Shown in pieces: positions 17,564 to 25,678 of a stretch of 25,678 nucleotides of DNA; positions within the stretch are counted from its first letter, which is position 1; every line of letters starts with the position of its first letter. The position numbers were made by a program, and so were the translations under genes. Source of the stretch: Prorocentrum cordatum (lineage: Eukaryota > Sar > Dinophyceae > Prorocentrales > Prorocentraceae). The stretch covers positions 1 to 25,678 of the forward strand of contig CAUYUJ010009504.1 of the NCBI GenBank assembly GCA_963575745.1. Reading direction: 5' to 3'. The notes beneath the pieces were generated by a model, which saw only the letters and a list, made by a program, of their open reading frames with translations, searched no databases and had not been told where the DNA came from.

Positions 17564-17795
17564 CATCCGTAGGAATCCATAGGAATCCTTAGGAATCCCT
17601 AGGAATCCTTAGGAATCCGTAGGCATCCTTAGGAATCCGTAAGCATAGTTAAGCATTCTCAGGATTCCTTAGGAATCCTTAGGATTCCCTAGGAATCCCT
17701 AGGAATCAGGATTCCTAAGGATTCCTAAGGATTCCTATGGATTCCTAAGGATGCCTAAGGCTTAGGAATCCCTAGGAATCCTTAGGATTCCATTG
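17564..17795. repeat. AGGAATCC array that inverts near 17705
   Basis: To about 17707 most units read AGGAATCCTT or AGGAATCCGT on the plus strand. From about 17708 they read AAGGATTCCT, the reverse complement, before reverting at about 17765. The two halves can therefore pair into a long imperfect hairpin. Confidence 0.85.
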
Positions 17796-18076
17796 GATCC
17801 TGAGGCCGTTGCCACTGCGACTGTCATTGCGAATGCGACTGCGACTGCGAGAACAGCAGAATTCTACAACTGGATTTTCACCTGAATTTTAAGGGGAATG
17901 CTTCCAGATATGCTTATACTCATCGCTGTTAGGTTGCTCTGCCGGGAACATTTTTCCCAACCATCCTGTGGTGTTGGGTCCTCGTTTTGAAGAGACGGTG
18001 CCCCGCGTCTCCTCCCGCTGCCCCCTCCTCCTCCCCCTCCTCCCTCCTCCCTGCGTTTCACCCACCCAGTACAGCG
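17796..18076. other. Unique spacer with a short TCC-rich stretch
   Basis: Starts with small GCGACTGCGACTGCGA-type repeats (17814-17850), then mixed sequence, then CCTCCTCC (about 18010-18050). No gene is supported. Confidence 0.5.
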
Positions 18077-19270
18077 TTTCGTGGCCCCATAGGGAGCTCC
18101 ACCGAAGGCCCCAGTGGCAGGGTTCGCATGGCGGCCCCGCGTTTTGGCGCTCCCCTCACACGGTTCGTAGCCCCATAGGGAGCTCCACCGAAAGGCCCCA
18201 GTGGCAGGGTTCGCATGGCGGCCCCGCACCATTTTGGCGCACCCCTCACACGGTTCGTGGCCCCATAGGTAGGGGGTTCCACCGAACGCCCCAGTGGCAG
18301 GGTTCGCATGGCGGCCCCGCGCCATTTTGGCGCACCCCTCACGGTTCGTGGCCCCATAAGGAGCTCCACCGAAGGCCCCAGAGGCAGGGTTCGCATGGCG
18401 GCCCCGCGCCAGTTTGGTGCACCCCTCACACGGTTCGTGGCCCCATAGGGAGCTCCACCGAAAGGCCCCAGTGGCAGGGTTCGCATGGCGGCCCCGCGCC
18501 AGTTTGGTGCGGTCATTTCCACGGCACGGTTCTTGGCCCCATAGGGGGCTCCACCGAAGGCCCCAGAGGCAGGGTTCGCATGGCGGCCCCGCGCCAGTTT
18601 GGTGCACCCCTCACACGGGTCGTGGCCCCATAGGGAGCTCCACCGAAGGCCCCGTGGCAGGGTTCGCATGGCGGCCCCGCACCATTTTGGCGCACCCCTC
18701 ACACGGTTCGTGGCCCCATAAGGAGCTAAGGAGCTCCACACGAAGGGAGCTCCACAGTGGCAGGGTTCGCATGGCGGCCCCGCGCCATTTTGGCGCACCC
18801 CTCGCACGGTTTGTGGCCCCATAGGGGGCTCCACCGAAGGCCCCAGAGGCAGGGTTCGCATGGCGGCCCCGCACCAGTTTGGTGCACTCCTCACACGGGT
18901 CGTGGCCCCATAGGGAGCTCCACCGAAAGCCCCAGTGGCAGGGTTCGCATGGCGGCCCCGCACCATTTTGGCGCACCCCTCACACGGTTCGTGGCCCCAT
19001 AGGGAGTTCCACCGAACGCCCCAGTGGCAGGGTTCGCATGGCGGCCCCGCGCCAGTTTGGTGCACCCCTCACACGGTTCGTGGCCCCATAGGGAGTTCCA
19101 CCGAAGGCCCCAGAGGCAGGGTTCGCATGGCGGCCCCGCGCCAGTTTGGCGCACCCCTCACGCGGTTCGTGGCCCCATAGGGAGCTCCACCGAGGGCCCC
19201 AGAGGCAGGGTTCGCATGGCGGCCCCGCGCCAGTTTGGCGCACCCCTCACACGGTTCGTGGCCCCATGAG
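18077..19270 (+). repeat. 89/90-bp satellite array, about 13 units
   Basis: Consensus blocks in order: GGCCCCATAGGGAGCTCCAC, CGAARGCCCCAGTGGCAGGG, TTCGCATGGCGGCCCCGCGC, CAGTTTGGCGCACCCCTCAC, ACGGTTCGT. Units alternate between 89 and 90 bp through one A in the CGAA(A)GGCCCC block, and a few have small insertions (about 18725-18755). Because 89 is not a multiple of 3, the same peptide pattern (Gly-Ser-His-Gly-Gly-Pro-Ala) reappears in all three frames. This argues that the array is not maintained as protein-coding sequence. Confidence 0.95.
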
Positions 19271-19355
19271 GAATTCCCCTTGCTTCGTCCCACCTGCCCT
19301 GCGGTTTTCACACTTGCGTATGGTTGGGTCCTTCGCCTGGATAATTTTGTTACCC
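19271..19355. other. Short unique junction
   Basis: About 85 bases between the 89-bp satellite and the large duplicated block. The post-gap copy begins only at the base corresponding to 19356, so this junction is not represented there. Confidence 0.6.
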
Positions 19356-21631
19356 AATGTTCACCGCAGTATCGCAGGTGTGGCATCTGGCCCCCCCAGG
19401 GGGGAATCGCCAGTGGTGGGGCATGCCAGAGTTCGCGTCACGCGTGCGGATTGTGAGGATGTCTCGGGCTGTTTTCCTGTTGCTGCCCCTGAGATTTTTG
19501 TTCGTGATCCAGGATTCACCGTGATGTAGCAGGCGTGGCGCTTGGGCACCCGAAGGCGGAGCCGCCAGGGTGGGGACACTTGAGGATTCGCGCTCAGATC
19601 GGGGGGATGTCTCAGGTGGTCTGTTTGTCTCGGGCTTTCCTCTGGCTTTGTGTGCTCCTCACCCGCTCACTCACTCAATCACCTCCTTTCCCCTTTCCCC
19701 ATTCGGATGCACTCATTCGCACACGGGTTTACTCATCAGCACCCCTTCCTCGTTCAGACTCAGTCCTCACATTCAGACTCGCTCATGCTCACATTCGATC
19801 GTACCCAAACTCAGACATACATCCTCGCTCTTCTTCAGATTCGCTCGAATTCAGATTCACTCACACTCAGACCAACTCACATTCAGACTCGCTCACACTT
19901 AGACTCACCAGGCCTCAGCCTCACTCATACTCAGACTACCTCGCACACAGGCTCACTCATATCCAAATTCTTACCCATCACACTCGAACTAAGACTCACT
20001 ACAAACTCACTCACACTCAGACCCACTTGCACTTATATTCGCTCACACTCAGACTCACTCATGCTCAGTCTCACTCGTACTCACACTGACTTCATTCAGA
20101 CTCGCTCAAACTTGGGCTCAATTGTACCCGGATCCATTCACACTCCGACTCGATCACACTCAAATCACCCACGTTCAGATTCTCTCGCGCTAAGGCTTAC
20201 ACACATGGTTACCGCGATATAGCCGGCGAGGCTCTTTGGCACCCCGAGCGCCAGCAGGCGCCACGAGTAGCACGCCAGAGAGCGGGCGTAGCAATGCCAT
20301 GCGCATTTGCCAGAGTTGCCGCGTTGAGAACGGCAAGAGGAACTCCCCTTCGCTCTTCCACTTGTGTTTCCCTCGTCTCTCCTGAAAGATGTGCACAGGA
20401 GGAAGAGGAGGCGGACATCAGTGAAGTCGTCGCTGTCGTCGTCATTGCTGCGCCTGTCGTCTACGCGGGCTCGTTCTCACACCCAGATGCTCATAGACAG
20501 AGTTCCTCAGCGAAACGTGACAGGAGTATGATGTGCACATATGGGGATTTCCGTGTTGAGCAACGTGTGATGTCTGCTGGCCCTCTGATCTGAACCAGAG
20601 CATGTATTTTACAGTGTTTGCTGGCCCTCTGGCTTGAGACGCGGCGCAACGTTCAAGAGGGGGAGGAAGAGGAGAAGGAATAGGAAAAGGAATAGGAATA
20701 GGAATAGGAAGGGAATAGGAAATAGGAGGAGGAGGGAGGAGGAGGAGGAGGAGGAGGAGGAGGAGGAGGAGGAGGAGAGGAGGAGGAGCGAGAGCGAGGA
20801 GCGAGGAGCGCGAGGAGCGAGGGAGGAGAGGGAGGAGGAGGAGGAGGAGGAGGAGGAGGAGGAGGAGGAGGAGGGAGGAGGAGGGGAGCGAGGAGCGAGG
20901 AGCGAGGAGCGAGGAGCGAGGAGCGAGGAGCGAGGAGGAGGAGGAGGAGGAGGAGGAGGAGGAGGAGGAGGAGGAGGAGGAGGATTGTCACGGATGTCGT
21001 TTAAGGCACTGGTAATGTTTTTCCGCTTCGTGCCCTAACACTGGTGGCATGCTAAACCACCGCATGAGGGGTCAACGCATGAAGCGCCAATGCCCCAGCA
21101 TGAGGGGGTCAACGCATGAGGGGCCAGCCAAGGCCCCAGCATGGGGGTCAGGGCATGAGGGGCCGAAGTCCTGGCATGAGGGGTCAACGCATGAAGGGCC
21201 AATGCCCCAGCATGAGGGGGTCAACGCATGAGGGGCCAGCCAAGGCTCCAGAGTGGGGGGTCAGGGCATGAGGGGTCAACTCATGAAAGGCCGACGCCCT
21301 GGCATCCGGGGTCAACGCATGAAGGCCAATGACCCAGCATGAGGGGGTCAACGCATGAGAGGCCAGCCAAGGCCCCAACATGGAGGGTCAGGGCATGTGG
21401 GGTCAACGCATGAAAGGCCGAAGCCCAGGCATGAGGGGTCAACGCATCAAGGGCCAATGACCCAGCATGAGGGGGTCAACGCATGAGGGGCCAGCCAAGG
21501 CCCCAGCGTGGGGGGTCAGGGCATGAGGGGTCAACGCATGAAGGGCCAATGCCCCAGCATGAGGGGGTCAACGCATGGGGGGCCAACCAAGGCCCCAGCA
21601 TGGGGGGTCAGGGCATGAGGGGTCAACGCAT
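19356..21631 (+). repeat. Large duplicated block, copy B
   Basis: It aligns with 23179-25461 with no difference that I noticed outside the GGA tract (offset 3823 before the tract, 3830 after). In order it holds three or more GATGTCTC-type modules (19375-19640), the ACTCACACTCAG array (about 19660-20190), the conserved tail with TAGCACGCCAGAGAGCGGGC (20215-20400), a unique stretch (20400-20650), a GGA/GCGAGGA tract (20655-20985) and the first satellite units. A 99-codon plus-strand frame (20294-20593) crosses the tail and contains an acidic patch followed by a Val/Ala-rich stretch. It is present in both copies, but I do not consider it a supported gene. Confidence 0.85.
20655..20985 (+). repeat. 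(GGA)n and GAGCGAG polypurine tract
   Basis: It starts with GGAATAGGAATA units (20676-20730), then (GGA)n, then blocks of GAGCGAG repeated about seven times (20885-20935), then pure (GGA)n. The post-gap counterpart at 24480-24815 differs in block order and is 7 bp longer, the main visible difference between the duplicate blocks. Confidence 0.9.
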
Positions 21632-23078
21632 CATGGAGGGCCAAAGCACCAACGCATGAGGGGCAGCCAAGGCCCCAGCATGGGGGTCAATGGGCTGTGG
21701 GGTCACGCATGAAGGGCCAATGTCCAGCATGAGAGGGTCAAACAACGCAATGAGGCGCCAGCCAGGCCCCAGCGAGTTGTCAACGCATGAAAGGCCGAAG
21801 CCCTGGCATGAGGGGTCAACGCATGAGGGGCCAATGCCCCAGCATGAGGGGGTCAACGCATGGGGGGCCAGCCAAGGCCCCAGCATGGGGGGTCAGGGCA
21901 TGAGGGGCCAACGCATGAAAGGCCGAAGCCCTGGCATGAGGGGTCAACGCATGAAGGGCCAATGACCCAGCATGAGGGGGTCAACGCATGAGGGGCCAGC
22001 CACGGCCCCAGCATGGGGGTCAGGGCATGAGGGGTCATTGCATGAAAGGCCGAAGCCCTGGAATGAGGGGTCAACGCGTGAAGGGCCAGTGCCCCAGCAT
22101 GAGGGGGTCAACGCATGAGGGGCCAGCCACGGCCCCAGCATGGGGGGTCAGGGCATGAGGGGTCAACGCATGAAAGGCCGAAGCCCAGGCATGAGGGGTC
22201 AACGCATGAAGGGCCAATGCCCCAGCATGAGGGGGTCAACGCATGAGGGGCCAGCCAAAGCCCCCAGCATGGGGGGTCAGGGCATGAGGGGTCAACGCAT
22301 GGAGGGCCAATGCACCAGCATGGGGGGTCAACGCATGAAAGGCCAATGCCCCAGCATGAGGGGGTCAACGCATGAGGGGCCAGCCAAGGCCCCAGCATGG
22401 GGGTCAGGGCATGAGGGGTCAACGCATGAAGGGCCAATGTCCAGCATGAGAGGGTCAACGCATGAGGCGCCCGCCAAGGCCCCAGCATGGGGGGTCAACG
22501 CATGAAAGGCCGAAACCCTGGCATGAGGGGTCAACGCATGAAGGGCCAATGACCCAGCATGAGGGGGTCAACGCGTGAGGGGCCAGCCAAGGCCCCAGCA
22601 TGGGGGTCAGGGCATGAGGGGTCATTGCATGAAAGGCCGAAGCCCTGGAATGAGGGGTCAACGCATCAAGGGCCAATGACCCAGCATGAGGGGGTCAACG
22701 CATGAGGGGCCAGCCAAGGCCCCAGCATGGGGGGTCAGGGCATGAGGGGCCAACGCATGAAAGGCCGAAGCCCTGGCATGAGGGGTCAACGCATGAAGGG
22801 CCAATGGCCCAGCATGAGGGGGTCAACGCATGAGGGGGCCAGCCAAGGCCCCAGCATGGGGGGTCAGGGCATGAGGGGTCAACGCATGAAAGGCCGAAGC
22901 CCTGGAATGAGGGGTCAACGCATCAAGGGCCAATGCCCCAGCATGAGAGGGTTAACGCATGAGGGGCCAGCTAAGGCCCCAGCATGGGGGGTCAGGGCAT
23001 GAGGGGTCAACGCATGAAAGGCCGAAGCCCAGGCATGAGGGGTCAACGCATGAAAGGCCAATGCCCCAGCATGAGGGG
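21040..23078 (+). repeat. 128-bp higher-order satellite, pre-gap array
   Basis: The unit is built of related sub-monomers of about 36, 36, 41 and 15 bp, each beginning GCATGRGGGGTCA. In order they carry CGCATGAAAGGCCGAAGCCC, CGCATGAAGGGCCAATGCCC, then GGGGCCAGCCAAGGCCCCA, then GCATGGGGGGTCAGG. About 15-16 units precede the gap, with several deleted or rearranged, such as 21630-21780. Single-base length changes in G-runs move the frame from unit to unit. Met-Arg-Gly-Gln repeat peptides are therefore not credible as maintained protein. Confidence 0.93.
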
Positions 23079-23178
23079 NNNNNNNNNNNNNNNNNNNNNN
23101 NNNNNNNNNNNNNNNNNNNNNNNNNNNNNNNNNNNNNNNNNNNNNNNNNNNNNNNNNNNNNNNNNNNNNNNNNNNNNN
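23079..23178. other. 100-N assembly gap
   Basis: Exactly 100 N bases, the conventional length for a gap of unknown size. Satellite sequence ends on the left; the right side resumes mid-module as a copy of 19356 onward. Confidence 0.99.
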
Positions 23179-25461
23179 AATGTTCACCGCAGTATCGCAG
23201 GTGTGGCATCTGGCCCCCCCAGGGGGGAATCGCCAGTGGTGGGGCATGCCAGAGTTCGCGTCACGCGTGCGGATTGTGAGGATGTCTCGGGCTGTTTTCC
23301 TGTTGCTGCCCCTGAGATTTTTGTTCGTGATCCAGGATTCACCGTGATGTAGCAGGCGTGGCGCTTGGGCACCCGAAGGCGGAGCCGCCAGGGTGGGGAC
23401 ACTTGAGGATTCGCGCTCAGATCGGGGGGATGTCTCAGGTGGTCTGTTTGTCTCGGGCTTTCCTCTGGCTTTGTGTGCTCCTCACCCGCTCACTCACTCA
23501 ATCACCTCCTTTCCCCTTTCCCCATTCGGATGCACTCATTCGCACACGGGTTTACTCATCAGCACCCCTTCCTCGTTCAGACTCAGTCCTCACATTCAGA
23601 CTCGCTCATGCTCACATTCGATCGTACCCAAACTCAGACATACATCCTCGCTCTTCTTCAGATTCGCTCGAATTCAGATTCACTCACACTCAGACCAACT
23701 CACATTCAGACTCGCTCACACTTAGACTCACCAGGCCTCAGCCTCACTCATACTCAGACTACCTCGCACACAGGCTCACTCATATCCAAATTCTTACCCA
23801 TCACACTCGAACTAAGACTCACTACAAACTCACTCACACTCAGACCCACTTGCACTTATATTCGCTCACACTCAGACTCACTCATGCTCAGTCTCACTCG
23901 TACTCACACTGACTTCATTCAGACTCGCTCAAACTTGGGCTCAATTGTACCCGGATCCATTCACACTCCGACTCGATCACACTCAAATCACCCACGTTCA
24001 GATTCTCTCGCGCTAAGGCTTACACACATGGTTACCGCGATATAGCCGGCGAGGCTCTTTGGCACCCCGAGCGCCAGCAGGCGCCACGAGTAGCACGCCA
24101 GAGAGCGGGCGTAGCAATGCCATGCGCATTTGCCAGAGTTGCCGCGTTGAGAACGGCAAGAGGAACTCCCCTTCGCTCTTCCACTTGTGTTTCCCTCGTC
24201 TCTCCTGAAAGATGTGCACAGGAGGAAGAGGAGGCGGACATCAGTGAAGTCGTCGCTGTCGTCGTCATTGCTGCGCCTGTCGTCTACGCGGGCTCGTTCT
24301 CACACCCAGATGCTCATAGACAGAGTTCCTCAGCGAAACGTGACAGGAGTATGATGTGCACATATGGGGATTTCCGTGTTGAGCAACGTGTGATGTCTGC
24401 TGGCCCTCTGATCTGAACCAGAGCATGTATTTTACAGTGTTTGCTGGCCCTCTGGCTTGAGACGCGGCGCAACGTTCAAGAGGGGGAGGAAGAGGAGAAG
24501 GAATAGGAAAAGGAATAGGAATAGGAATAGGAATTAGGAATAGGATAGGAGAGGAGGAGAGGCGAGGAGCGAGGAGAGGAGGAGGAGGAGGAGGAGGAGG
24601 AGGAGGAGGAGCGAGGAGCGAGGGAGCGAGGAGCGAGGAGCGAGGAGGCGAGGAGGAGGCGGAGGAGGAGCGAGGAGGAGGAGGAGGAGGAGGAGGAGGA
24701 GGAGAGGAGGAGGAGGGAGCGAGAGCGAGGAGCGAGGAGCGAGGAGCGAGGAGCGAGGAGCGAGGAGGAGGAGGAGGAGGAGGAGGAGGAGGAGGAGGAG
24801 GAGGAGGAGGAGGATTGTCACGGATGTCGTTTAAGGCACTGGTAATGTTTTTCCGCTTCGTGCCCTAACACTGGTGGCATGCTAAACCACCGCATGAGGG
24901 GTCAACGCATGAAGCGCCAATGCCCCAGCATGAGGGGGTCAACGCATGAGGGGCCAGCCAAGGCCCCAGCATGGGGGTCAGGGCATGAGGGGCCGAAGTC
25001 CTGGCATGAGGGGTCAACGCATGAAGGGCCAATGCCCCAGCATGAGGGGGTCAACGCATGAGGGGCCAGCCAAGGCTCCAGAGTGGGGGGTCAGGGCATG
25101 AGGGGTCAACTCATGAAAGGCCGACGCCCTGGCATCCGGGGTCAACGCATGAAGGCCAATGACCCAGCATGAGGGGGTCAACGCATGAGAGGCCAGCCAA
25201 GGCCCCAACATGGAGGGTCAGGGCATGTGGGGTCAACGCATGAAAGGCCGAAGCCCAGGCATGAGGGGTCAACGCATCAAGGGCCAATGACCCAGCATGA
25301 GGGGGTCAACGCATGAGGGGCCAGCCAAGGCCCCAGCGTGGGGGGTCAGGGCATGAGGGGTCAACGCATGAAGGGCCAATGCCCCAGCATGAGGGGGTCA
25401 ACGCATGGGGGGCCAACCAAGGCCCCAGCATGGGGGGTCAGGGCATGAGGGGTCAACGCAT
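23179..25461 (+). repeat. Large duplicated block, copy C (post-gap)
   Basis: It repeats 19356-21631 in order and orientation, including the modules, the 12-bp array (about 23483-24013), the 99-codon frame (24117-24416), the GGA tract (24480-24815) and the satellite start near 24868. Rare shared features, such as the one-off satellite variants at 25080 and 25137 that correspond to 21250 and 21307, are reproduced exactly. A recent duplication or repeated assembly of one locus explains this better than independent array growth. Confidence 0.85.
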
Positions 25462-25678
25462 GGAGGGCCAAAGCACCAGCATGGGGGGTCAACGCATGAA
25501 AGGCCAATGCCCCAGCATGAGGGGCAACCCATGAGGGGCCAACCAAGGCCCAGCTATGTGGGGTCAGGGCATGTTTGGGTAAAATTTTTTTTTTTCTGCA
25601 TGAAGGGCAATGTCCAGGCATGAGAGGGTCAACGCATGAGGCGCAAGAGGCGCCAAGCAAGGCCCCAGCCATGGGGGG
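25462..25678 (+). repeat. 128-bp satellite, degenerate end of window
   Basis: The satellite continues but departs from the first copy through indels and a foreign-looking TTTGGGTAAAATTTTTTTTT patch (25574-25595). It still resembles 21632-21780 and 22268-22480. The array runs off the right edge. Confidence 0.7.

Noticed and set aside
17864-19386. 335-codon minus and 221-codon plus frames with repeated peptides
   Set aside because: They are generated by the 89/90-bp satellite; the same peptide appears in all three frames because the unit length is not a multiple of three.
20294-20593. 99-codon frame, duplicated at 24117-24416
   Set aside because: Its identity in both blocks reflects the segmental duplication and not selection. 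The diverged copy near 14700 does not appear to keep the same frame.
18077-23078. CRISPR array
   Set aside because: The arrays are continuous tandem repeats with no unique spacers of constant length and no cas-like genes, and the window looks eukaryotic.
21049-25672. Met-Arg-Gly-Gln type repeat proteins
   Set aside because: They come from the 128-bp satellite; single-base changes in G-runs change frame between units, and one frame runs through the N gap.
1-25678. rRNA genes, dinoflagellate spliced leader, transposase or reverse transcriptase
   Set aside because: I looked for recognisable sequence or protein motifs by eye and found none; a profile search could still find decayed remnants.

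Overview
The window looks like non-genic, repeat-dominated DNA from a GC-rich eukaryote. It holds kilobase-scale trinucleotide tracts, several satellite arrays, small inverted-repeat elements and a 100-N scaffold gap, and no operons, ribosome binding sites or compact gene arrangement. A microalga or other protist, perhaps a dinoflagellate, would fit, but this is an impression: I see no rRNA, tRNA, spliced-leader or marker protein. I recognise no protein family anywhere. The seven coding calls are low-confidence candidate exons. The very long open frames in the repeats are by-products of stop-poor low-complexity sequence. || Layout, left to right. 1-1262: (TCG/GTC)n tract. 1429-1672: (GGA)n tract. 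1673-3480: ordinary-complexity sequence with weak minus-strand exon candidates. 3490-3660: (TCC)n tract, then a dense cluster of palindromes (3682-3872). 4118-4293 and 7521-7689: two copies of a short inverted-repeat element, each flanked by a perfect 5-bp direct repeat. 5009-5175: an unrelated foldback element. 5218-6490: GGA and GAT tracts. 7953-8471: an unrecognised plus-strand frame. 8655-9081: an 11-bp minisatellite. 9121-9501: a possible small membrane protein on the minus strand. || 9598-11338 and 15725-16749 are two copies of one larger non-coding element. They share both termini and a core of degenerate GGCCTCTTGG repeats. The second copy sits inside a unit of a 73-bp tandem array, so its insertion point can be read to the base. 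11760-14050 holds two diverged copies of a CG-run-rich repeat separated by a (GAC)n tract. 14050-15330 is built from dispersed 100-170 bp modules that recur at 19356 and 23179. 16837-17563 is a CTGAGG minisatellite, 17564-17795 an AGGAATCC array that flips orientation, 18077-19270 an 89/90-bp satellite, and 21040-23078 a 128-bp higher-order satellite. || After the gap (23079-23178) the sequence restarts as an apparently identical copy of 19356-21631. This is either a large tandem duplication or, quite possibly, the same locus assembled twice. No gene pathway can be described. The biological interest lies in the repeat architecture and the undescribed small elements.
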